Source of the DNA: CAYSSJ01 sp964433675 | Lineage (GTDB): Bacteria; Cloacimonadota; Cloacimonadia; Cloacimonadales; TCS61 | Reading direction: 5' to 3' | Assembly (NCBI GenBank): GCA_964433675.1 | Contig: CAYSSJ010000023.1 | Location: forward strand, 1-32,088 | DNA: 32,088 nucleotides | Shown here: positions 7,870-14,752 of the stretch, in pieces | Numbering within the stretch: the first letter of the stretch is position 1 | How the letters are laid out: every line of letters starts with the position of its first letter | The notes under the pieces: generated by a model | Seen by the model: the letters and a program-made list of their open reading frames with translations, nothing else | Databases searched by the model: none | Told to the model about the DNA's origin: nothing | Made by a program: the position numbers and the translations under genes

Positions 7870-8514
7870 ATGGTTATGCAGAGAGAAGTATTAGAGAAGT
7901 TCGTAAGAGAGAAATTTCCTGATAGAGATGAGGAGATAATGTCCAAATTCGTTCAGTTTCACTCAAGTTTGCTGGAGGAAAACCAAAAAGTGAATTTGAT
8001 ATCCCGACAGACACTTGCGCAAGATATCTGGACAAAGCATTTTCTGGATTCTATCCTCTGTGTGGATAAGCTAGAACTAACCGATCAACGAATTTTGGAT
8101 TTGGGCACGGGTGGCGGTCTGCCCGGAATACCGTTAAAAATAATATTCCCAGATATCAAGCTATATCTATTGGACTCCAAAACAAAAAAGATAAAAGCAG
8201 TAAAAAAGATATTGAAAAAACTTGACTTCTCAGATTGTTTCACAATTGTTTCACGATTGGAGGAATTAGATGAGAGATGGGATGGATATTTTGATGTTAT
8301 CGTATGCAGATCGGTACGAATCGAAAGCAGATACAGGGAGAAACTGATGAACCTGCTCTCTGCTTCAGGTTATCTGCTTTTGTACAAAAGCAAACAGTTG
8401 GATGATGTATGGCAATTTGAGAACAGAACAATACACAATGTTGATCATCCCGCTGTTGGAACGAGGAAGATGGTCATTATCAAAAAAGTAAGCGAAGGGT
8501 GTATGTATGGCTAA
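7870..8514 (+). CDS. rsmG: 16S rRNA (guanine-N7) methyltransferase RsmG (GidB)
   Basis: A 214-residue SAM-dependent methyltransferase. Motif I LDLGTGGGLPGIPL (residues 76-89), a LLDSKTKK acidic-ribose motif and the VCRSV segment match RsmG/GidB, which makes m7G527 in the 530 loop of 16S rRNA. Family length is about 210-240. ATG 7876 is an alternative start; no strong Shine-Dalgarno separates the two. It overlaps parA by 8 bases, giving the classic rsmG-parA-parB order found close to the chromosome origin in many bacteria. The coding sequence contains a perfect TGTGGATAA (8061-8069), a DnaA-box match that I regard as chance. Confidence 0.9.
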   Translation: MVMQREVLEKFVREKFPDRDEEIMSKFVQFHSSLLEENQKVNLISRQTLAQDIWTKHFLDSILCVDKLELTDQRILDLGTGGGLPGIPLKIIFPDIKLYLLDSKTKKIKAVKKILKKLDFSDCFTIVSRLEELDERWDGYFDVIVCRSVRIESRYREKLMNLLSASGYLLLYKSKQLDDVWQFENRTIHNVDHPAVGTRKMVIIKKVSEGCMYG

Positions 8515-9262
8515 AATTATCTCGATAGTTAATCAAAAAGGGGGTGTGGGGAAGACCACCACAGCCATAAACTTGGCCGCAGCTTTGGCAATTTATGAGA
8601 AGAAGACGCTCCTGATAGATTTTGATCCGCAAGGTAATGCCTCCAGCGGTATTGGAGCGGAAAGCAAGAAACCGAATATCTACGAAGCTCTTATCGGAAA
8701 TGCAAAGACAGAAGAGATCATCAGAAATGTTCAAGAGGTGGAAAATCTCTTCGTTATACCATCCAATATAGATCTCAGCGGAGCGGAAATCGAATTGGTC
8801 AGAGAATACTCCCGCGAACATAAGCTCAAAGAGATTATCAGTCCTATCGTTTCTGATTATGAATATGTGATCATAGATTGCCCGCCATCATTGGGATTAC
8901 TGACGGTAAATGCACTTACCGCATCTACCGATGTTATCATTCCCATCCAATGTGAATACTTTGCTCTGGAGGGAGTAAGCCAACTTATCAATACGATAAG
9001 ATTGATCAAAAAGAACCTCAATCCGAACCTGAATATTTTGGGTATTGTGCTTACTTTGTATGACAGACGGCTGAACCTCTCTTTGCAAGTAGCCAAAGAA
9101 GTGCGACGCTATTTTCAGGAAAAAGTATTCGAGACGATAATCAGCCGAAGTGTAAAACTGAGTGAAGCTCCGAGTTTCGGCAAATCGATATTTCATTATG
9201 ATGTTACATCAACCGGCTCTAAAGGGTATTTAGATTTAGCAAAGGAAGTATTGGCAAGATGA
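8507..9262 (+). CDS. parA: Chromosome-partitioning ATPase ParA (Soj)
   Basis: A 251-residue ParA/MinD-type ATPase. The deviant Walker A KGGVGKTT is at 11-18 with the signature first lysine at 11. FDPQGNASSG (motif A') follows near 39-48 and IIDCPPSLG (Walker B) near 121-129. The length and the absence of an N-terminal HTH fit the chromosomal Soj type. It forms a nucleoid-bound gradient that moves ParB-parS complexes and so segregates origins. It overlaps rsmG upstream and parB downstream (ATGA at 9259-9262). Candidate parS sites are present in the same window. Confidence 0.93.
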   Translation: MAKIISIVNQKGGVGKTTTAINLAAALAIYEKKTLLIDFDPQGNASSGIGAESKKPNIYEALIGNAKTEEIIRNVQEVENLFVIPSNIDLSGAEIELVREYSREHKLKEIISPIVSDYEYVIIDCPPSLGLLTVNALTASTDVIIPIQCEYFALEGVSQLINTIRLIKKNLNPNLNILGIVLTLYDRRLNLSLQVAKEVRRYFQEKVFETIISRSVKLSEAPSFGKSIFHYDVTSTGSKGYLDLAKEVLAR

Positions 9263-10113
9263 CAAGATTAGGAAGAGGACTAGATGCATTGATAAATACG
9301 GTTCCCGAATCTACCGACCGAACTACCGGCATCACCACCATAAAGATCGATCAGATTGTGCCCAATCGGTATCAACCGAGAAAGAGATTCGATCAGGATA
9401 AATTGCAAGAATTGGCGCAATCATTGAAAGAGAACGGTATTATCCAACCTATCATAGTAACTAAAAAGGATGATTCCAACTATGAACTTATCGCCGGGGA
9501 GAGAAGGTTGGAAGCAGCCAAGCTCGCCGGATTCGAAGATATACCGGTAATCATTAGAAGTGTTTCTCAGCGCGAACAATTGCAGTTCGCTATCATAGAA
9601 AATGTCCAGCGTGAGGATTTGAATGCAATCGAACAGGCCTTGGCATATTCCGAGCTAAATGAATTATTCGAGCTTACCCATACTCAAATAGCAGAATTGG
9701 TAGGCAAAGATAGAGCCACAGTTACCAATTTTATCCGACTTTTGAAGCTGAGCGACAACATCAAAACTTTGATTATGGAAAACAAGCTCTCTCCCGGTCA
9801 TGCCAGAGCTATTTTGCAGGTAGATGATAAACTGCGAGACGAATTTGCCGCCTATATTGTGAAGAAATCGCTCTCGGTTCGAAAAGCGGAAGAAGAAGCT
9901 AAAAGGATTAATAAAACCGGCATGATCGTACGTCCCAAAAAGGAAAAACCGGCAAACGAAAATATAGTGAACTACGAATCGACCTTGGCAGATAGTTTCG
10001 ACTGTAAGGTGAAGATAGATGATAAGAATGGCAGCGGTAAAGTTAGTTTTTACTACTCATCCGAAGAAGAGTTTAGGCAAATATTGAAGCGTTTGTTGGA
10101 GAAAAATGAATAG
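9259..10113 (+). CDS. parB: Chromosome-partitioning protein ParB (Spo0J)
   Basis: A 284-residue ParB-family CTPase clamp. Conserved N-terminal motifs are VPNRYQPRKRF (34-44), the GERR box at 80-83 that contacts CTP, and ENVQREDLN at 115-122. A helix-turn-helix (about 139-165, THTQIAELVGKDRATVTNFI) binds parS, followed by KLSPGHARAIL. The C-terminal roughly 60 residues are the dimerisation domain. It should load on the palindromes at 18201-18216 and 20131-20146. It overlaps parA and the M23 peptidase gene (8 bases), so partition genes and envelope genes are likely in one transcript. Confidence 0.93.
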   Translation: MTRLGRGLDALINTVPESTDRTTGITTIKIDQIVPNRYQPRKRFDQDKLQELAQSLKENGIIQPIIVTKKDDSNYELIAGERRLEAAKLAGFEDIPVIIRSVSQREQLQFAIIENVQREDLNAIEQALAYSELNELFELTHTQIAELVGKDRATVTNFIRLLKLSDNIKTLIMENKLSPGHARAILQVDDKLRDEFAAYIVKKSLSVRKAEEEAKRINKTGMIVRPKKEKPANENIVNYESTLADSFDCKVKIDDKNGSGKVSFYYSSEEEFRQILKRLLEKNE

Positions 10114-10771
10114 ATTGATCTTAGCCTTGCTTCTGATCTTCGTGATCTCGAATGCGATTTTTATCAATCTTTATATGAAAGAGAGAGCCAAAGCAGCTCA
10201 ATATCGGCTACAGATGCAGATGTATTCCGAATATGTAGATTACCTCTCGCAAGGGATGCACCAAGAGCTTGGAGTAGAAGTAAGCCAGACGCGGGATAGC
10301 GATTTGGAGAAACTCTTTGAAAATTATCTATCAGAAAGTGAAAAAGCAGATACTTTCTCCGGTGAAGAATTGTATGAAAACCTATCATCCCGTGAACAAA
10401 AGGAGCGCTTTTTACCCGACCTGATGCCGATCAAGGGAGATTATGCCGTCAGTCAGAAGTTTTCCAAAGCTCATCCGGGCATCGATCTGGCAGCACCGAT
10501 GGGTACGGAAGTAGTAGCCGCCGCCTCTGGAGAAGTAACAGAGGTATTCGAAGATAAATATTTCGGGAAAGTACTGAAGATAGATCATTTCAACGGTTAT
10601 ACCACCATGTATGCTCATCTGGCAGTTTCTTTGGTATCTACCAGAGAGCTGGTAGAAAAAGGGCAGGTAATCGCTTTGGTAGGCAGTACCGGCACGAGCA
10701 CTGCCCCGCATCTGCATTTCGAGATACACAAAGAAGACGAAAAAGTAGATCCGATGTTGTATTTGAAATAA
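10106..10771 (+). CDS. Membrane-anchored M23 (LytM-type) peptidase
   Basis: A 221-residue protein with an N-terminal transmembrane anchor (about 3-22), a coiled or polar linker to about 105, and a C-terminal peptidase M23 domain. The metal ligands are intact: His123 and Asp127 in HPGID, and His204 in HLHFE, with the catalytic His171 in MYAHL and His202. It should be an active zinc endopeptidase cutting peptidoglycan cross-bridges from the periplasmic side. It is followed 25 bases later by a bactofilin gene. M23 peptidase plus bactofilin is a known cell-shape module (for example Csd1/CcmA in Helicobacter), so local wall remodelling guided by the bactofilin is likely. Overlap with parB suggests co-expression with chromosome segregation. 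Confidence 0.88.
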   Translation: MNRLILALLLIFVISNAIFINLYMKERAKAAQYRLQMQMYSEYVDYLSQGMHQELGVEVSQTRDSDLEKLFENYLSESEKADTFSGEELYENLSSREQKERFLPDLMPIKGDYAVSQKFSKAHPGIDLAAPMGTEVVAAASGEVTEVFEDKYFGKVLKIDHFNGYTTMYAHLAVSLVSTRELVEKGQVIALVGSTGTSTAPHLHFEIHKEDEKVDPMLYLK

Positions 10772-10796
10772 AAAAATGATATTTGGGAGATGACGT

Positions 10797-11168
10797 ATGA
10801 AAAAGAATAAAACCGTAGAATTATCGACCATAATCGGTAAAGGTAGTAGATTCAAAGGTGAGCTCTATGTAGATGGAGGTATCCGGGTAGATGGGGAGAT
10901 AGAAGGCAGATTGGAAGCCAAAGGTTTTGTGGCTGTCGGTGTGTCCGGCAAAGCAAATGCCGATATTATTGCCCAAGAATGTCTTGTCTCCGGCAAAGTA
11001 AAAGGTGACATCTCCGTCAAAGAAGTCTTGGAATTGGATAAAACAGCTAATGTGAACGGTGATGTGGTAGCTAAGACGCTGATGATACATTCCGGCGCTA
11101 AATTTAACGGAACCAGCACCATGAACGGCGTCAAAAAGAGAGAGAATGAAAAAGAACGATCCGAATAG
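10797..11168 (+). CDS. Bactofilin (polymer-forming cytoskeletal protein)
   Basis: A 123-residue protein with a central bactofilin/DUF583 domain made of short glycine- and valine-rich beta-helix turns (VDGGIRVDGEIEGRLEA, VSGKVKGDISVKE, VNGDVVAKTL). Flanking tails are short and polar, typical of bactofilins, which self-assemble without nucleotide into membrane-associated filaments. GGGAGATGACGT upstream supplies the ribosome-binding site. It follows an M23 peptidase, its usual partner, and in this genome also parA and parB. In Myxococcus, bactofilins scaffold the ParABS system, so a similar link here is possible but inferred. The 3' end overlaps the next ATP-synthase accessory gene by 23 bases. 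Confidence 0.9.
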   Translation: MKKNKTVELSTIIGKGSRFKGELYVDGGIRVDGEIEGRLEAKGFVAVGVSGKANADIIAQECLVSGKVKGDISVKEVLELDKTANVNGDVVAKTLMIHSGAKFNGTSTMNGVKKRENEKERSE

Positions 11169-11382
11169 TCAGATCAAAGTTATCCTCAAAAATATTTGGA
11201 TAGTTACCCAGTTGGGTTTGACCGTGATCATCTGTATCTTACTGTTTTTTTTCATATTTCTGTATCTAGAGCGTCAATTGGAAACCGGTGGCATTTTATT
11301 GGTTGTCGGCGTTGCTTTGGGGATATTGTCCGGCGGACTGGCAGCGCATAGGTTGCTGAAAAGATTTTATCAAGATAGTTGA
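11146..11382 (+). CDS. AtpZ/AtpI-like F1Fo accessory membrane protein (PF09527-type)
   Basis: A 78-residue protein with two transmembrane helices (about 15-38 and 46-66) and short charged ends. Gly-rich segment GILLVVGVALGILSGGLAA in the second helix matches the small "F0F1-ATPase subunit" family (AtpZ/AtpQ-like) that precedes many bacterial ATP synthase operons and has been tied to ion or Mg2+ handling and c-ring assembly. It overlaps the bactofilin gene by 23 bases and is followed 9 bases later by an AtpI-like gene. Assignment rests on size, topology and position, since sequence conservation in this family is weak. Confidence 0.7.
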   Translation: MKKNDPNSQIKVILKNIWIVTQLGLTVIICILLFFFIFLYLERQLETGGILLVVGVALGILSGGLAAHRLLKRFYQDS

Positions 11383-11391
11383 ATTTCTTGT

Positions 11392-11787
11392 ATGAACACA
11401 GAAAGGTATATAGCAAAGATCATCCGGATAATTTGCTTGACAAACATACCAGCAATTTTGACTTTGCCATGGTTTTATAAAATATCTATAGGGTGGATAA
11501 CAGGCTCAATCGCCAGTATCGGTTATTTCTGGTGGTTATCTCGTAGTGTGAAGCAGAGCTTGGACTTGGATGGGGGAAGAGCAAAGACGTTTGCTATCAA
11601 AAGTAACACCTACAGATTCCTCGCACTGGTAGTTTATGCGATCTTAGTCATCCAATTTATCAGACCGGAGATCATTATCTTTGGAGCAGGATTGCTCTCC
11701 AGCCAGATAGTGATTTTTGCCTACGAAATCTATCGTAGAGCTGTGAAAAAAGAGAAGAATGGGGATATTGAATATGAAGAGCAATAA
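11392..11787 (+). CDS. atpI: AtpI-like ATP synthase accessory protein (subunit I)
   Basis: A 131-residue protein with four predicted transmembrane helices (about 10-27, 31-48, 71-88 and 90-110) and a basic C-terminal tail. Topology and the location directly before atpB match the ATP synthase I-chain family, which acts as a chaperone for c-ring assembly. A ring-assembly helper is of special interest here because two different c-type proteins are encoded just downstream. No sequence motif is strong enough to prove the family by eye. The end overlaps the start of atpB. Confidence 0.65.
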   Translation: MNTERYIAKIIRIICLTNIPAILTLPWFYKISIGWITGSIASIGYFWWLSRSVKQSLDLDGGRAKTFAIKSNTYRFLALVVYAILVIQFIRPEIIIFGAGLLSSQIVIFAYEIYRRAVKKEKNGDIEYEEQ

Positions 11788-12682
11788 AAGCTCTATAAAA
11801 AAAGCTTTTATAATAATATTCATCGTTCAGATCATCTTGGTGATTGTATCGGGAGGATTGAACCGGACTTTGGAGATCGGGTTTGAGCAAGGTAAATTCG
11901 TCATCCGTCACCAAGAGACACCATACGATCTCCAGGATGAGATCACGTGGGCTTTTCAACCGGACGAATACTTTGAAAAAAGCGAAGATGTAGCTCACAT
12001 ATACGGAAGCGAGCGATTATACTCCTTTTTTGCCAAGATTTTCGGTAAAGCCAGCGCCATCAATACTTTTAGACTACTCAGAATGATATTGTTCATAGAC
12101 TTGATCCTGATCATTATCGCCTATCTTGTCAATAAACGAGTATCCAAAAAACCGTCCAAGTCTCAGATCCTGTTCGAACAGTTCTACCAATTTTTCGAAG
12201 ATTTCGTAGCCGATATGTTGGGTAAGAAATATTTGCATTTCACTCCTTATATCCTTACGCTCTTTATTTTCATATTTTTGTGCAATATTACCGGTATGAT
12301 ACCTATCCCCGGATTTTTTGCTCCCACCCAGAACCTCAATGTGCCTTTGGGATTGGGGATCATGGCTGTTTCGTTAGTTCATTATATGGGGATAAAGAAG
12401 AAGGGAATACTAAAGTATCTGCAAGGCTATGCTGAACCAATAGCTCCTTTGGCACCTCTGAATGTCGTTGGTGAAATATCTAAGGCGGTCTCTATATCTT
12501 TCCGTCTTTTTGGAAATATCCTCGGTGGATCTATCATAATCCTTGTGGTATCATCATTGGTCAAATTTGTGATATTACCTATCGGATTGGAACTCTTTTT
12601 TGGATTATTCGTGGGAACACTACAAGCGTTTGTGTTCACTATGTTAGCCCTAACATATATTAGTGTAGAGATTGTGGAGTAA
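11774..12682 (+). CDS. atpB: ATP synthase Fo subunit a
   Basis: A 302-residue subunit a. The essential arginine of the ion channel is Arg244 in ISFRLFGNILGG, within PLNVVGEISKAVS-ISFRLFGN. FTPYILTLFIFIFLCNITGM and the C-terminal LQAFVFTMLALTYISVEI are further family signatures. It guides Na+ or H+ to and from the c-ring. The N-terminal part is long: a first helix (about 11-28), then about 70 mostly polar residues, then a second helix (about 101-120), before the usual five-helix core; long N-terminal regions of this kind are known in FCB-group a subunits. ATG 11759 is an alternative start that would add five residues; GGGG at 11761-11764 weakly favours 11774. Confidence 0.93.
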   Translation: MKSNKSSIKKAFIIIFIVQIILVIVSGGLNRTLEIGFEQGKFVIRHQETPYDLQDEITWAFQPDEYFEKSEDVAHIYGSERLYSFFAKIFGKASAINTFRLLRMILFIDLILIIIAYLVNKRVSKKPSKSQILFEQFYQFFEDFVADMLGKKYLHFTPYILTLFIFIFLCNITGMIPIPGFFAPTQNLNVPLGLGIMAVSLVHYMGIKKKGILKYLQGYAEPIAPLAPLNVVGEISKAVSISFRLFGNILGGSIIILVVSSLVKFVILPIGLELFFGLFVGTLQAFVFTMLALTYISVEIVE

Positions 12683-12685
12683 AGC

Positions 12686-13432
12686 ATGAGTGTTGAATTA
12701 TTGTATGTATCCTCTTTTTTGGGCGCAGCTCTCAGTGTGGGAATAGCGTCGGTGACTTCCGGTATAGGTACAGGTTATATAGCCGGTGAAGCAAATTCCG
12801 CTCTGATGAGACAACCGAAAGCTTATGATAATTTATTCAGGTCGATGCTTATCGGTCAGGCAGCTACCGGAACCGGCGGTATTTTCTCATTAGTGATAGC
12901 CTTACTTCTACTATACGGTGGTGTTGTCAGCCCGGAAGGTGGCTGGTTTAGTTTCGCTGCTATGTTAGGATCAGCTTTGGCTATCGGTATTGGTTGTATA
13001 GGACCGGTTTACGGAGCCGGACATTGCGGGGGGGAAGCGTGTAAATCGATCGGCAGGATGCCGAGACATGCCAATACGATCATGGGCAATATGCTGATCG
13101 GACAAGCTCTGGCACAGACTTCCGCAATCTTTGCGTTACTTATCTCATTATTGTTATTGTATTCTACTCCCGATCAAACGCCGGATATCTCTGTGAATAT
13201 GGTTATTTTGCGTTCAGTTGCTTTCTTTGCCGCTGGGATCGTGATGGGACTAGGCACGATTGGACCCGGTATAGGAATCGGGAATGTGACAGGTAAAGCC
13301 AACGATATGCTGGGAAGGTATCCCGGTGAAAAGATGAAAATAATACGAACAATGTTCTTAGGAGCGGCGGTATCTCAATCTACCGCCATCTATGCGCTTA
13401 TTATTGCGTTTTTGTTGATGTATGCGATTTAA
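12686..13432 (+). CDS. Triple-hairpin c-type Fo/Vo subunit lacking all ion-binding carboxylates
   Basis: A 248-residue membrane protein composed of three fused c-subunit hairpins (about 1-79, 86-160 and 174-248), each with a glycine-rich first helix, a polar loop (RQP, RMP, RYP) and a second helix ending in a LLLLY- or FLLMY-type segment. The position of the ion-binding Glu is Gly62 in GQAATGTGG, Gln144 in GQALAQTSA and Gln231 in GAAVSQSTA. The first-helix Gln position is Thr29, Ala111 and Ile198. Thus none of the three hairpins has a carboxylate, although folds and loop residues are well kept. Fused multi-hairpin c subunits are known in archaeal and V-type rotors and in Acetobacterium c1, but these normally retain at least one carboxylate. 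It lies 3 bases after atpB and 21 before the canonical atpE. It is most simply an ion-silent part of a mixed c-ring. Confidence 0.9.
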   Translation: MSVELLYVSSFLGAALSVGIASVTSGIGTGYIAGEANSALMRQPKAYDNLFRSMLIGQAATGTGGIFSLVIALLLLYGGVVSPEGGWFSFAAMLGSALAIGIGCIGPVYGAGHCGGEACKSIGRMPRHANTIMGNMLIGQALAQTSAIFALLISLLLLYSTPDQTPDISVNMVILRSVAFFAAGIVMGLGTIGPGIGIGNVTGKANDMLGRYPGEKMKIIRTMFLGAAVSQSTAIYALIIAFLLMYAI

Positions 13433-13453
13433 AATAATAAATTGGAGGAAGAA

Positions 13454-13696
13454 ATGGAATTTTCAATTATAGCTCGGGCAGCTGCTCTTTTGGGAGCCGG
13501 TGTCTGCATGGGAATAGGTGCACTGGGACCCGGAATTGGACAGGGTTTCGTCGGAGGAAAAGCGTGTGAAGGTATAGCCAGATCACCCGAAAATGCCAGC
13601 TTGATAACACGAACAATGCTGGTTGGTCAGGCTGTATCCGAGTCAACAGGTATCTACTCATTGGTTATAGCTTTGTTGCTGATATTCTCAACCTAA
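13454..13696 (+). CDS. atpE: ATP synthase Fo subunit c, Na+-binding type
   Basis: An 80-residue single-hairpin c subunit. The Na+-site residues known from Ilyobacter tartaricus (Gln32, Val63, Glu65, Ser66, Thr67 and Pro28) correspond to Gln30, Val61, Glu63, Ser64, Thr65 and Pro26 here, seen in GPGIGQG and GQAVSESTGIY. This indicates Na+ coupling. The loop ARSPENA holds the usual Arg/Pro pair for contact with gamma and epsilon. ATG 13454 is chosen because GGAGGAAG lies directly upstream at 13444-13451. It has a strong ribosome-binding site compared with its neighbours, fitting the need for many copies of c per complex. Confidence 0.95.
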   Translation: MEFSIIARAAALLGAGVCMGIGALGPGIGQGFVGGKACEGIARSPENASLITRTMLVGQAVSESTGIYSLVIALLLIFST

Positions 13697-13718
13697 ATTT
13701 CCCAAAAATGGAGAGAAA

Positions 13719-14201
13719 ATGATTGCTATTGATTATTCGCTGGTTTTGGTAATACTGAATTTCATCCTGCTGTTGCTGATCCTGAATAAACTGCTATACA
13801 AACCGATCCAAAAATTTTTGCAACAGAGGCAGAATAAGATCGATGAGGACATGAAGCAGGCGGCAAAGGCGAAAGAGGAAGCTGAGACTCTGGTAAAAAA
13901 GAAGGATGAAGAACTAAAGTTATCTGCCGAAGATATCAGAAAATTGAAGAAAAAAGCTCAAAAAGAGGCAGAAGACAAAGCTTATGAAATCCTGAAAACT
14001 GCCAAAAATCAAGAGAAAAAGATTCTGCAGGAAGCAGAAGAACAGCTCGGACAAGAGAAAATAAAAGCGATGAAAGATCTGGAGGGTGAACTCGGTTCTC
14101 TTATCGCATCACTAACCGAAAAAATCATCCAAAAGAAAATGGATAAAAAAAGTGATGAAGAACTGATAAATCAGCTTCTATCTGAGCGGAGTAGCCGGTG
14201 A
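13719..14201 (+). CDS. atpF: ATP synthase Fo subunit b
   Basis: A 160-residue protein with one N-terminal transmembrane helix (about 6-27) followed by a long, highly charged, Ala/Lys/Glu-rich helical region (about 35-150) that forms the peripheral stalk. The KLLYKPIQKFLQQRQNKI junction after the membrane helix is typical of b subunits. Only one b-type gene is present, so it probably forms a homodimer. GGAGAG just upstream supports the start. The end overlaps atpH by 4 bases (GTGA-type overlap). Confidence 0.9.
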   Translation: MIAIDYSLVLVILNFILLLLILNKLLYKPIQKFLQQRQNKIDEDMKQAAKAKEEAETLVKKKDEELKLSAEDIRKLKKKAQKEAEDKAYEILKTAKNQEKKILQEAEEQLGQEKIKAMKDLEGELGSLIASLTEKIIQKKMDKKSDEELINQLLSERSSR

Positions 14202-14752
14202 AGCAGCGACTGATAGCAAAAAGATATGCCTTGGCAATCTTAGAGAATGTTCCTAAGAAGGAACTAAATCGGCTCTTGGATGATCTAATGTTGTTGGAAA
14301 AGATGTTTGCCGAACAGCCGGAAATTATCTTCAAAATGGATTCATATCTGATGAAACCGGAAAGAAGATATCAATTAGCTGATATGCTGGCAGAAAAATT
14401 GCATTTCAAACATATTTGGAACAATTTTCTCAGAATAATCGTAGAAAAGCATAAGGCTCATATATTGCTGCCTACCATTCAAACTTTGGAATATATGATC
14501 TATCAAGAGCAGGGACGAGTGAAAGTAATGCTAACATTAGCTCAAGAACATACGGAAGAAACGATAGAGAAAATCAGAAAAATCATCGCTGATATTACCG
14601 GAAAGAATGTGTTCTTTCAGATAAAATACAATGCCGAGATCATCGGCGGATTCGTAGCAGAAACTCCATCTATCCTGATAGATGGTTCTATAAAGAATAA
14701 TTTAGTACGTTTTGTATCAATAAAAGAAATGGAAAAATCGAGGTCAGTATGA
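14198..14752 (+). CDS. atpH: ATP synthase F1 subunit delta
   Basis: A 184-residue OSCP/delta family protein. The N-terminal RLIAKRYALAIL motif and the C-terminal beta-strand GGFVAETPSILIDGSIKNNL (the conserved G-G-x-x-x-x-x-x-x-x-x-D-x-S-x-x-x-x-L pattern) are both present. It joins the peripheral stalk to the top of F1. The gene starts with GTG overlapping the end of atpF and ends overlapping the atpA start, so the three are translationally linked. Confidence 0.9.
   Translation: MKQRLIAKRYALAILENVPKKELNRLLDDLMLLEKMFAEQPEIIFKMDSYLMKPERRYQLADMLAEKLHFKHIWNNFLRIIVEKHKAHILLPTIQTLEYMIYQEQGRVKVMLTLAQEHTEETIEKIRKIIADITGKNVFFQIKYNAEIIGGFVAETPSILIDGSIKNNLVRFVSIKEMEKSRSV

Noticed and set aside
8061..8069. 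Perfect DnaA-box-like TGTGGATAA
   Set aside because: It is single, lies inside rsmG coding for VDK, and there is no cluster of boxes or AT-rich unwinding region around it. The rsmG-parAB neighbourhood suggests the origin is not far, but not here.
8237..8262. Two direct GTTTCAC half-sites in rsmG resembling parS
   Set aside because: They are direct repeats and neither has the opposite GTGAAAC half, so they do not form a parS palindrome.
12686..13432. Reading the three-hairpin protein as an ordinary V-type c/K subunit
   Set aside because: The surrounding genes are all F-type, and the lack of any carboxylate does not fit a self-sufficient V-type rotor subunit.
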